A stretch of DNA of 64,000 nt, taken from NCBI GenBank assembly GCA_017449265.1, contig JAFSJW010000049.1, forward strand, positions 84,466 through 148,465, read 5' to 3'. A model generated the notes under the pieces. The model was not told the DNA's origin, did not search any database, and saw only the letters and a program-made list of their open reading frames with translations. The DNA is from Treponema sp. (GTDB lineage: Bacteria > Spirochaetota > Spirochaetia > Treponematales > Treponemataceae). Positions 45,006-52,536 of the stretch are shown piece by piece. Each line of letters opens with the position of its first letter. Position 1 is the stretch's first letter. Position numbers and translations under genes: made by a program.

Positions 45006-46202
45006 TTAAAACTCCCTGAAAAGCTCGGTCTGTCCTTCTTCGAGCCACAGGGAGATTTTTTCCGCTACGGAACGGATTTTTTCACGGCGACCACGCCCTG
45101 TAATAGAACATTCCCAAAGCACTCCCACGCGCCATCCGTCCAAAAGCAATTTTTCCACATCGCGCAAATCTCGTTCCCGATTTTTAGTGAATTTTTTAAG
45201 CCAAAATTCAGGGTTTACCGTCGGCATACGGAACTTTTTGCATGAAAGCGAAAAAAGCACATTTTCGTCAAGAAGCGGAGACTTTATCAATGATTCGCTG
45301 CTCCTCCAGCCGTGAGAATGCCAGAAGCAGCCGTTCACAAAAATCACAGCCCTATAATGCGGAAAAACAATGTCTGGACTGCCAGTAAGCCTTTTGTCGT
45401 TTTTCCTGAACCTAAAGCCGAACTTAAAAAGCTGGGAACGAAGCGCAACTTCAAGCTTCCCGCCCGTGCTTTTGATTGCGGACATATTTTTGTGCCTCTG
45501 CTCAGCCGAAAGAATATCCTGAGAAAGCAGAATGTGACAAATCTCAGAATATGGCTTGCATTTTGCCAGAGAAACCGCAACGATTTTTATATTCTCAGGA
45601 ATCTGGGCACACCTGCCTTGCGGCAGGCCGGGCTTTTCGGGATTCCGCTTTCGCTCCATTGCTCCAATTTCGCCAGGCTCAATTTCCGCAACGCTACGCG
45701 CCCCTACAATCCCTTGTGCATCGCCCAAAAAAGTTATTCCCTTTGCAAATTCTTCTTTCTTCAGTTTTACGGCAAGCGTAACATGAGGAAAAAATCGTTC
45801 GGGAAGATAATTTCTGTTTCCGCCAGGCGCAAACGCGCTGAGTTTTTCGTGAAGTTCTGAATTCAGCTCTTTGAGGCGCAAAAATCCAGGAGAGTCAGTA
45901 TTGGGCGAAAGAAAAAGGACTTTTTCCAAAAAAGAATCTGTGCCAGAAAAATCAAGCGCAAAACTATGTCTTACAGAATTAAAAAAATCCTCGAAGCTGG
46001 CGCGCAATTTGGGCAAATCTTCATCCGACGCATGGAACATCCCAATCGTGATGTGCGGAGGAACTTGATTTTTTGTAAGGAAATCATTGCCGGTAACAGA
46101 TGCAATCTTGTTTTGGAGGGAAAGAATTTTTTCTCCAGAAGAATCATCGAAGCAGAGTGAAATTGCATAAGTTGAACAATCAGGCGAGTAGTGTCCGGGC
46201 AT
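45006..46202 (-). CDS. Fusion of 2H phosphoesterase (2'-5' RNA ligase-like) and Vsr endonuclease
   Basis: 398 residues in one frame. Residues about 10-178 are a 2H phosphoesterase with both HxT motifs (PPHITIGMF, His50/Thr52; FPHVTLAVKL, His140/Thr142). Residues about 232-398 are a Vsr-type very-short-patch endonuclease: AEQRHKNMSAIKS, RLTGSPDIVFPHYRAVIFVNGCFWHSHGW (catalytic Asp277 and the His pair), NPEFWLKKFTKNRERDLRDVEKLLLDGWRVGVLWEC. The linker (about 180-230) is unlike either family and is encoded across a CCTGCC/GGCAGG palindrome, so the join may have come from a repeat. No dcm-type methylase is nearby. GGGAAGA precedes the ATG. Confidence 0.82.
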   Translation of the reverse strand: MPGHYSPDCSTYAISLCFDDSSGEKILSLQNKIASVTGNDFLTKNQVPPHITIGMFHASDEDLPKLRASFEDFFNSVRHSFALDFSGTDSFLEKVLFLSPNTDSPGFLRLKELNSELHEKLSAFAPGGNRNYLPERFFPHVTLAVKLKKEEFAKGITFLGDAQGIVGARSVAEIEPGEIGAMERKRNPEKPGLPQGRCAQIPENIKIVAVSLAKCKPYSEICHILLSQDILSAEQRHKNMSAIKSTGGKLEVALRSQLFKFGFRFRKNDKRLTGSPDIVFPHYRAVIFVNGCFWHSHGWRSSESLIKSPLLDENVLFSLSCKKFRMPTVNPEFWLKKFTKNRERDLRDVEKLLLDGWRVGVLWECSITGRGRREKIRSVAEKISLWLEEGQTELFREF

Positions 46203-46298
46203 TTTCTATTCTTCCCGTTTATCGTAATTTTGGAGCACAGTCTTTTTTCCATGAAAATCTTCAAAGCACTGCGGCATAAAATCCCCTGTATGAAATTA

Positions 46299-46333
46299 GA
46301 TATGTTCGGAAAAATGATGTTTCCGAACATGTC
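46299..46333. mobile_element. MITE-like solo hairpin, copy G
   Basis: Perfect ATGTTCGGAAA/TTTCCGAACAT arms (46302-46312, 46320-46330), TA on the left. It directly abuts the 3' end of mutT and precedes the fusion gene. Confidence 0.6.
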
Positions 46334-46335
46334 TG

Positions 46336-46740
46336 TTATACTAGCAAAGCAGAAATTTTATCCAAAATCAATTCATCTGCCGGAAGCCAGTTGACTGAGC
46401 GGATGTTTTCTTTTGTGAGCCAGAGCGCGTTTTCATGTTCCAAAAGCTCCAGCCGCCCCGACACGACTTCGCAGGAAAAACAGCGCATAGAAAGATGAAA
46501 AGTGGGGTAGTCATATTCCACTGTACAGATTTCCGCGCCCACTTTGATTTCTGTGGCAAGCTCTTCTTTTATCTCGCGGGTAAGAGCCTCTTGTGCCGAC
46601 TCTCCTGATTCAATTTTTCCGCCGGGAAATTCCCAGAATCCTTTCCAGTCACCGTACCCGCGCTGTGTGGCAAAAACAGAGCGAGTTCCAGAGGAAGAGG
46701 CGCGGAAAATGATTGCTGCCACAACGGGGACTTTTTTCAT
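46336..46740 (-). CDS. mutT: MutT-type Nudix hydrolase (8-oxo-dGTPase)
   Basis: 134 residues. Nudix box GGKIESGESAQEALTREIKEELATEI (about 40-65) is intact, with VAAIIF at the N-terminus and GDWKGFWEFPGG typical of MutT. It cleans oxidised dGTP from the nucleotide pool, preventing A:C mismatches. The ATG follows the stop of the small upstream ORF without a gap, so the two are coupled. Neighbouring Vsr repair genes make this a small DNA-maintenance cluster. Confidence 0.93.
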   Translation of the reverse strand: MKKVPVVAAIIFRASSSGTRSVFATQRGYGDWKGFWEFPGGKIESGESAQEALTREIKEELATEIKVGAEICTVEYDYPTFHLSMRCFSCEVVSGRLELLEHENALWLTKENIRSVNWLPADELILDKISALLV

Positions 46741-46998
46741 TTAGTCGTCCTCGCTGTCATCATAGTCTCCGCGGTTTGCCGAAACGCTCGACCAGCCCGC
46801 GCTTTTTTCTTGGAGCATTTCGGCATCTTCTCTGCCTTGAAATGTGCGCCATTGGTCATATTGCTTTTGCGCCACACCGATTTCAGACACATCTTTTTCC
46901 TTTTCGTGTAAATCTTCCAGTCCGTTTGCCATAATGGATTCATTGTAGGCATTTGCGCGGGAAGTGGCAAGGAGGGGCGAGGGCTGGCTTATTCGCAT
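46741..46998 (-). CDS. Small acidic hypothetical protein
   Basis: 85 residues (an internal ATG at 46932 would give 63). No known domain, signal peptide or TM helix. Charged helix (GLEDLHEKEKDVSEIGVAQKQYDQW) and an acidic Asp/Ser tail. No clear ribosome site for either start. Its stop abuts the mutT start codon, the main reason to think it is real. Confidence 0.5.
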   Translation of the reverse strand: MRISQPSPLLATSRANAYNESIMANGLEDLHEKEKDVSEIGVAQKQYDQWRTFQGREDAEMLQEKSAGWSSVSANRGDYDDSEDD

Positions 46999-47028
46999 TG
47001 TGCAGATGAACTAGCTGCCCATTTTTGG

Positions 47029-47367
47029 CTACCTTTTCCGAATTCCGCATGCAGGACCTGTAAGCTGGGCTGCTTTTTTTGCCTCTTCTTCAGGATTATT
47101 GAGAATATCCATATATTCAGGATGTTTGGCGAACCATCGGATAGAATATGAACAGGTCAATTCTGCTTTTATGCCATGCTTTCTCAGCTCATTTGCAACA
47201 TATTCAGTGATTTTTCCAGCCAGTCCCTGCCCGTTCATCTCTGGAGCGACTTCCGTATGAGTAAGATTTACAAGGCCAGGTTTTACTTCCGGATATTCAA
47301 GGATAGCAATCTGTTTGCCGTTTTCGTCTTCAATCCATGTTTTGTTGTTTTCTGATTTGTAGTTCAT
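47029..47367 (-). CDS. GNAT-like N-acetyltransferase (YidJ/GCN5-related small family)
   Basis: 112 residues from the ATG at 47367; an upstream TTG start overlaps promoter-like sequence. The chain WIEDENGKQIAILEYPEVKPGLVNLTHTEVAPEMNGQGLAGKITEYVANEL...CSYSIRWFAKHPEY matches the short GNAT_CG/YidJ-like acetyltransferases, with the acetyl-CoA loop GQGLAGK. Substrate unknown. The -10-like TATTAT lies nine bases before the ATG and no Shine-Dalgarno is seen. Confidence 0.85.
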   Translation of the reverse strand: MNYKSENNKTWIEDENGKQIAILEYPEVKPGLVNLTHTEVAPEMNGQGLAGKITEYVANELRKHGIKAELTCSYSIRWFAKHPEYMDILNNPEEEAKKAAQLTGPACGIRKR

Positions 47368-47415
47368 ATATAAAAGATAATAAAAATTCGCAGAAAAGGT
47401 CAAATATATTTACTT

Positions 47416-48396
47416 CTAAAACAAATCCAGCATAGAATCAAGATAGACTGCCTCCCGCACTTCCAGATGGTGCTCAGGTTTTGTCATATAATATAGAAGA
47501 AACTCTAAAATTATGGCAGAACCAAGCCCCCGCCCTTCAATCTTGAAGTTGGAAAATCCCATAGGAAGATAAGTTTTCTGAATCTCATCGATACCGATAA
47601 AGCCCGGATTTTTTTGAGCAAGGGAAAACTTGTAGCCCCCGTTTCCTTCTGGCTGAGCGCACTTGTGGGGCGGAATCTCTTCTCCAAGATTCATGCGGCT
47701 TACATTTTCATAGCAGGCCTTGCGGTCGGTACAACCAAAATTACAGCATTCGTTACAAAGAAATTCAGTTTTATCTTTCTGAGCCTGACAGAGAGAAGCG
47801 AGCCGGTCAAATTTTTTATTCAGACGAAAGTCCGGCACCACATAACTGAATTCCGACCGCTTCAATTCTGATTCAAAATCATCAAATCTAGTCAGAACTT
47901 TTGTGGTGGAAGAAACAAGGTACAGTGAAGGATAATTTTTTTGAATGTAGCCGGCCAGCAAGTCCGAGTGAACGATTACGCCGTTTTGAATTTGGGCTTT
48001 TGTGGAAGTGCGGTCACGGTCATTTTTAGAAAGCACTGAGTCAGTCGTAAAGTTGCCAGACGAGAAGGATTTTGTTGAAAAGAGCCGGCAAAGCTCATTG
48101 CATTTTTTGTCAGAAAGATGTTCTTCCCGCAAAAGCGAATTGCTGAACGTAAGCCGTGCAGAAATCCCAAAATTCCTCATAAGAGCAAGCACATCTCTTG
48201 CATCCGCCTCACCAAAACCAGTCCTGCCCCCGCCCCACAGGCAGTCCGCAGGAGAGCCATAAATAGAGGCAATGTCACACCAAGGGTAGAACCAGTCTCG
48301 GTGCTCACGCCAGAGTGGGAGGAAAATTTTGTAAAGCTCGTAGAATTCAAAGAGACCCGGAAGATGGTAGTGAGCGATGGAGGAAAAGTTAATCAT
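47416..48396 (-). CDS. Uncharacterised Cys-rich protein, possibly U32-peptidase-like barrel
   Basis: 326 residues from the ATG at 48396; the open frame extends to 48525 but that part is antisense to the vsr remnant. Not firmly recognised. Segments such as NGVIVHSDLLAGYIQKNYPSLYLVSSTTKVL and SYVVPDFRLNKKFDRL look like barrel strands of U32-peptidase-type proteins (TrhP/YhbU). FLCNECCNFGCTDRKACYENVSR contains five Cys in about 20 residues, a possible metal or Fe-S site. Acts in the cytosol (no signal peptide). Context gives no pathway. Confidence 0.62.
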   Translation of the reverse strand: MINFSSIAHYHLPGLFEFYELYKIFLPLWREHRDWFYPWCDIASIYGSPADCLWGGGRTGFGEADARDVLALMRNFGISARLTFSNSLLREEHLSDKKCNELCRLFSTKSFSSGNFTTDSVLSKNDRDRTSTKAQIQNGVIVHSDLLAGYIQKNYPSLYLVSSTTKVLTRFDDFESELKRSEFSYVVPDFRLNKKFDRLASLCQAQKDKTEFLCNECCNFGCTDRKACYENVSRMNLGEEIPPHKCAQPEGNGGYKFSLAQKNPGFIGIDEIQKTYLPMGFSNFKIEGRGLGSAIILEFLLYYMTKPEHHLEVREAVYLDSMLDLF

Positions 48397-48404
48397 TCTT
48401 TGCG

Positions 48405-48831
48405 ATTGTACTTCCATTTTGCAGGTGTGTGCAAGGGAGTGGAACGGCTTTCTGGCAGCCCTGACATTGTTTTCGTGCATTACCGCGCCGTGATTTTTGT
48501 GAACGGCTGCTTTTGGCACGCCCACGGCTGGAAAAGCGGCGAATCGCTCATACGCGCCCCAGTCTTGGACGAGAATGTGCTTTATTCGCTTTCCTGAGAC
48601 AAATTTCGTATGCCAGGAACGAACGGGGCGTTTTGGAACGAGAAATTCAGAAAAAATCGCGCCCGTGACATTCGGGACATTGAGTTCCTGCTTTCGGATG
48701 GCTGGCGCGTTGGGGTAGTGTGGGAATGTTCGATTCTTGGAAAAAAGCGGGCAGAAAAAATCCGCTCCGTGGCGGAGGCAATTTCTTTTTGGCTTGAAGA
48801 TGAGCAGTCAGTTTTGTTCAGGGAGTTTTGA
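48405..48831 (+). pseudogene. vsr endonuclease pseudogene
   Basis: Translating through a TGA at 48595-48597 gives a chain closely matching the Vsr half of the fusion at 45006: RLSGSPDIVFVHYRAVIFVNGCFWHAHGW, then SLS-stop-DKFRMP where the fusion has SLSCKKFRMP, then FRKNRARDIRDIEFLLSDGWRVGVVWEC. The stop replaces a TGC Cys codon. The first 35 or so Vsr residues are missing at the junction with the oppositely oriented gene, so this copy is truncated and interrupted. Confidence 0.85.
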
Positions 48832-48869
48832 GCGGGCATCAAAAAAAATCGATTTTTAAAGAAAGTATG

Positions 48870-48909
48870 TTGACAAAATATATTTGATACAATATGATTT
48901 AATCAAATA
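48870..48909 (+). promoter_or_regulatory. Consensus promoter and operator-like inverted repeat of the peroxidase gene
   Basis: TTGACA (48870-48875), 17 bases, TATGAT (48893-48898). A perfect 8-bp inverted repeat TATTTGAT/ATCAAATA (48881-48888, 48902-48909) straddles the -10, a likely repressor site; it is not a clear OhrR or PerR box. Confidence 0.65.
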
Positions 48910-48948
48910 AAACAAAAGACAACCGGTAAAACGGTACGGAGGAAAATT

Positions 48949-49488
48949 ATGGCAATTTACGATTACAAGGTTTTGGACAGAAAGGGAAACGAAGTTTCAA
49001 TGGCAGATTTCAAAGGCAAAGTTCTTTTGATTGTGAACACAGCTACTGGCTGTGGGTTTACTCCGCAGTACAAGGGGCTGGAAGAGCTTTGGCAGAAATA
49101 CCACGACAAGGGTCTGGAAATTTTAGACTTCCCGTGCGACCAGTTTGGCCATCAGGCGCCTGGCGACGATGACGAAATCCACGAGTTCTGCCAGATGAAA
49201 TACAAGACCAGCTTTGACAATTTCAAGAAAATCGAAGTAAACGGTGAAAATGAAATTCCGCTCTACACTTACTTGAAGAGTCAGAAAGGTTTTGCGGGCT
49301 TTACAGGGGCAAAAGGCGCGTTTATGAGTATGTTCGTCGGAAAATCAGACCCGGACTACAAGAACAACGCGAACATCAAGTGGAACTTTACGAAATTCCT
49401 CGTTGACCGCGAAGGTAATGTTGTGGAACGATTTGAATCCACGGTTGAGCCGAATAAAATTGATGAGAAAATCGAAAAACTGTTGTAG
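48949..49488 (+). CDS. Glutathione peroxidase (Cys type)
   Basis: 179 residues, thioredoxin-fold peroxidase that reduces hydroperoxides, usually with thioredoxin in bacteria. Peroxidatic Cys35 in NTATGCGFTPQY is an ordinary TGT codon, not selenocysteine; FPCDQFG carries the resolving-type Cys and WNFTKFLVDREG the catalytic Trp/Asn. GGAGG precedes the ATG. It has its own strong promoter with an inverted repeat and is followed by a thioredoxin-reductase-like gene. Confidence 0.95.
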   Translation: MAIYDYKVLDRKGNEVSMADFKGKVLLIVNTATGCGFTPQYKGLEELWQKYHDKGLEILDFPCDQFGHQAPGDDDEIHEFCQMKYKTSFDNFKKIEVNGENEIPLYTYLKSQKGFAGFTGAKGAFMSMFVGKSDPDYKNNANIKWNFTKFLVDREGNVVERFESTVEPNKIDEKIEKLL

Positions 49489-49573
49489 GATTAATTACTA
49501 ATTCCTCACGGGGAGAGGATACGGAGAGTATTTTGCGTGAGCGATTCTCTCTGTGAAATCTTCCTTCTCGTGA

Positions 49574-49635
49574 GGCAAAGTCTGCGATTTCGTGCCTTTT
49601 GCACGACCAATAGCGCGGAGTTTTTATGGAGGAAT
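49574..49635 (+). promoter_or_regulatory. Shared 5' leader element, copy 2
   Basis: Matches 29693-29754: TGCGATTTCGTGCC, a TCGTGC/GCACGA hairpin, GCGCGGAGTTTTTAT and GGAGGA, ending directly before the ATG at 49637. The two downstream genes are unrelated, so the element is either a mobile leader or a common control device. Confidence 0.6.
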
Positions 49636-49636
49636 T

Positions 49637-50560
49637 ATGACGCATGATGTTATCATAATCGGGGCGGGACCTGCTGGAATTTCGGCGGCTCTCTACGCAA
49701 AAAGGGCGAATCTTTCTGTAGCGGTGATTTATTCTGGCGAGAGCCAGCTTGAAAAAGCTCATAAAATCGAAAATTATTACGGCTTTCCGCAAGGAATTTC
49801 CGGCGCGGACTTGTATGCGAACGGAATTGCGCAAGCAAAAAATCTTGGCGTTGAAGTGATTGAGGCAGAAGTGACGCATATTGAGATGATTGTTCCGCCG
49901 CCACAAACTCAGTATAATGTCAAAGCTGGCGGAAATGACTATTCTGCCCCATGCGTAATTCTTGCCACGGGAAACAAGAAGCTCCGTCCGCAAATCGAAG
50001 GAATAGTTGATTTTGAGGGAAAGGGCGTTTCTTACTGTGCGGTTTGCGACGGATTCTTCTACCGCAAGAAGAATGTGGCAGTAATCGGAAGCGGAAAGTT
50101 CGCCGTGGAAGAGGCGGCTCATCTTGCCCATATTGCACAAACCGTAACGATTCTTACCGACGGAAAGGACGATTCTGAAATCAAAGGTGAAATATCGAAA
50201 GATGTTTTTCTTTCTGAAAAAATTAAAATTGATACAAGAAAAGTCACAAAAATCATTCCGAACGGAGAGAATGCTAAAGTTGGAGGAGTGATTTTTTCTG
50301 ACAGCGAAGTTCTTGGGCTTGACGGAGTATTCGTTGCGCTTGGTTCTGCAGGAGCTGTTGATTTTGCAAAAAAACTGGGGCTTTCGCTTAACGGAGATTC
50401 AATCGCCGCGAATGAGAAAATGGCGACGAACGCACCTGGAATTTTCAGTTGCGGAAACGCGAACGGGGGGCTTCTCCAAGTGTGCAAGGCTGTGTACGAA
50501 GGCGGAGCCGCAGGGTTGAGCGCGGTGGAATATGTCCGTGGAATGAAAAAAACGGCGTAA
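49637..50560 (+). CDS. trxB: Thioredoxin reductase-like flavoprotein
   Basis: 307 residues from the ATG at 49637 after GGAGGA. FAD site GAGPAGISAALYAKR at the N-terminus, redox-active Cys134-Ala-Val-Cys137-Asp, second Rossmann site VIGSGKFAVEEAAHLA, and the C-terminal GIFSCGNANGG FAD contact. The HRRxxxRA segment that normally holds the NADPH phosphate is absent (ILTDGKDDSEI instead), so it may prefer NADH, ferredoxin or another flavin donor. Likely reduces thioredoxin for the peroxidase upstream. Confidence 0.92.
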   Translation: MTHDVIIIGAGPAGISAALYAKRANLSVAVIYSGESQLEKAHKIENYYGFPQGISGADLYANGIAQAKNLGVEVIEAEVTHIEMIVPPPQTQYNVKAGGNDYSAPCVILATGNKKLRPQIEGIVDFEGKGVSYCAVCDGFFYRKKNVAVIGSGKFAVEEAAHLAHIAQTVTILTDGKDDSEIKGEISKDVFLSEKIKIDTRKVTKIIPNGENAKVGGVIFSDSEVLGLDGVFVALGSAGAVDFAKKLGLSLNGDSIAANEKMATNAPGIFSCGNANGGLLQVCKAVYEGGAAGLSAVEYVRGMKKTA

Positions 50561-50601
50561 CATAGAATTTTAGAATCAGCTGATTCGTTTGGAGGAAAAT
50601 C

Positions 50602-51717
50602 ATGCAGGATAAGCGTGAAAAGATAATTATTTACACAAGCATACTCGGAATTATTGCGAACATATTGCTTGCTTCGTTCAAGGCTGGAGTTGGAGTTTTC
50701 TCCCGCTCTATTGCAATCGTTCTTGACGCGGTGAATAATCTGACCGACGCGCTTTCCTCCGTGATTACGATTGTGGGAACGAAGCTCGCGATGAAACCTG
50801 CAGACAAAAAACATCCGTTCGGGCATGGGCGCTCCGAGTACATTGCCGCGCTTATAATCGCAATCATCATTTTGTATGCAGGTCTTACATCACTTGTTGA
50901 GTCGGTCAAAAAAATCATTGTGCCTAGCACGCCTGATTATGCGCCGGTTTCTCTCATAATAGTCAGCGTGGCAGTCATAGTGAAAATCGCGCTGGGCTTG
51001 TTCGTAAAATCAGCAGGAAAAAGAGTGAACTCAGATTCTCTTGTTGCAAGCGGAAAGGACGCTCTTATGGATTCTGTGATTTCAGCCTCAACGCTTGTTG
51101 CGGCGGCTGTATTTTTGATTTTTCACCTTTCGCTTGAAGCATATCTTGGTATTCTTATTTCGTTCGCTATCTTAAAGACTGGTTTTGAGTCTTTGCGCGA
51201 AACTTTGAGCAAAATTCTGGGAGAACGAATCGACGGAGTAATGGCCCATGAAATCAAAGGGACTGTCATTTCAGTCGACCCTGAAATTCGCGGGGCTTAC
51301 GACCTTGTTCTTAACAATTACGGTCCTGACACGCATCTTGGCTCAATCCATATCGAAGTGCCGGACACTTGGACGGCAGATAAAATCGACATAGTGACTA
51401 GAAAAATCTCTAGGGCTGTTTTTGAAAAGCACAATGTGGCTATGACGGCGGTTGGCGTTTACAGCGTGAACACAAAGCAGAACACATCCGCAGAAATATA
51501 CTCTAAAGTTGCAAAAATCGTTCACGAGCACAAAGATATTTTGCAGATGCACGGATTTTTTGTTGACGAAGAAGAAAAAATCATGCGTTTTGATTTGGTT
51601 GTTTCGTTTGACTCGCCAAACATGAAGGCAATATACGAACATGTCGTTAGCGATGTAAAAGATGCGTTCCCTGATTATGACATTCAGGTTCAGTTTGATT
51701 TTGACATAAGCGACTAA
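50602..51717 (+). CDS. Cation diffusion facilitator metal transporter
   Basis: 371 residues, longer than the usual ~300. Six TM helices (about 10-205), then a CDF cytoplasmic ferredoxin-like dimer domain and an extra C-terminal region (about 290-371) like that of some FieF/MamM-type proteins. Metal-site motifs: LDAVNNLTDALSS in TM2 and KKHPFGHGRSEY on the loop, SGKDALMDSVIS in TM5. The TM2 Asn replaces a ligand found in Zn transporters, so the substrate may be Mn or Fe. Exports divalent metal using the proton gradient. GGAGG precedes the ATG. Confidence 0.93.
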   Translation: MQDKREKIIIYTSILGIIANILLASFKAGVGVFSRSIAIVLDAVNNLTDALSSVITIVGTKLAMKPADKKHPFGHGRSEYIAALIIAIIILYAGLTSLVESVKKIIVPSTPDYAPVSLIIVSVAVIVKIALGLFVKSAGKRVNSDSLVASGKDALMDSVISASTLVAAAVFLIFHLSLEAYLGILISFAILKTGFESLRETLSKILGERIDGVMAHEIKGTVISVDPEIRGAYDLVLNNYGPDTHLGSIHIEVPDTWTADKIDIVTRKISRAVFEKHNVAMTAVGVYSVNTKQNTSAEIYSKVAKIVHEHKDILQMHGFFVDEEEKIMRFDLVVSFDSPNMKAIYEHVVSDVKDAFPDYDIQVQFDFDISD

Positions 51718-51724
51718 GATATTA

Positions 51725-51759
51725 GACATCTTCGGAAAACTGATATTTCCGAACATGTC
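51725..51759. mobile_element. MITE-like solo hairpin, copy H
   Basis: GACATCTTCGGAAA and TTTCCGAACATGTC with a 7-base loop, flanked by TA on both sides. It lies between convergent genes and could also act as a terminator. Confidence 0.6.
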
Positions 51760-51793
51760 TATTTCCAAAAGTCTGGGCGGATTTTTGAAAATA

Positions 51794-52516
51794 TCAAATT
51801 TCTTCTATATGATGCACATAATCCAAAGTGCTTAGTGCTTCGATTATTTCCTTGTGAGTCTTGTATTTTTTCAGTTCCTGGCTGCTTATTGAAATTGCGA
51901 TTGAGTAGACGCTCAGACCTGAATTTGCGTACGCACTGTTCATTTCGATAGCGTCTATTTTTAGCCCCAGCCTTCTGATTGTTGTGACGAAATTCTGCAA
52001 GTTCAGGCTGTTTTTTAGCTCCAGATGGATTTCAAAATGGTTCGAGCGGTTTTTCAGGTAAAATTCCAGGGACGGAAGGTATGAGAGACAGAACAGCAGA
52101 AGAATGAATCCTACGAGCGTTATTGTGTAGAGGCCTGCCCCGATTGCAAGTCCGATTATGCAGTTTGCCCATAGTGCTACAGATGTGGTAAGTCCCATGA
52201 TTTGGTTCCGCGAGCTGAAAAAAAGCGTGTGCGTGGCTATTCGTGCCGAGCCTGCCACCGCCGCCGCCGAAAGAAGGAACAGATTCGTGTTGAACAAGCG
52301 GTCAAGGTATATTTCAAGAATCATAACGAAAGTTCCTGAGAGAGAGATGACTATGAATGTTCGGAATCCTGCCGAGTGACGCTTGTTGGAGCGTTCCCAG
52401 CCGATGATAGCGGATATGACGAGCGAAGTGACAAGCCGAAGGATTATAGAATAAGTGTTCAGCTCGCTTGCCCACGGACCTAGCAGCGTTGCGATTGGGT
52501 CTGTTATTGTGTTCAT
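51794..52516 (-). CDS. MgtC/SapB-family membrane protein
   Basis: 240 residues. Four to five N-terminal TM helices with the MgtC core IIGWERSNKRHSAGFRTFIVISLSGT, then LTTSVALWANCIIGLAIGAGLY, followed by a cytoplasmic ACT-like domain (about 155-240). Members are linked to Mg2+ homeostasis and survival in acid or inside hosts; transport activity is unproved. It lies 20 bases after the antiporter gene and probably shares its transcript. Confidence 0.93.
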   Translation of the reverse strand: MNTITDPIATLLGPWASELNTYSIILRLVTSLVISAIIGWERSNKRHSAGFRTFIVISLSGTFVMILEIYLDRLFNTNLFLLSAAAVAGSARIATHTLFFSSRNQIMGLTTSVALWANCIIGLAIGAGLYTITLVGFILLLFCLSYLPSLEFYLKNRSNHFEIHLELKNSLNLQNFVTTIRRLGLKIDAIEMNSAYANSGLSVYSIAISISSQELKKYKTHKEIIEALSTLDYVHHIEEI

Positions 52517-52536
52517 TTTTTCCTCCGGTTTTTCTT

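Noticed and set aside
47416..48525. Longer start (48525) for the Cys-rich minus-strand gene
   Set aside because: The extra 43 residues are exactly antisense to the vsr remnant (conserved Vsr codons read backwards) and have no ribosome site.
48949..49488. Selenocysteine glutathione peroxidase
   Set aside because: The catalytic codon is TGT (Cys35) and no in-frame TGA occurs at the active site.
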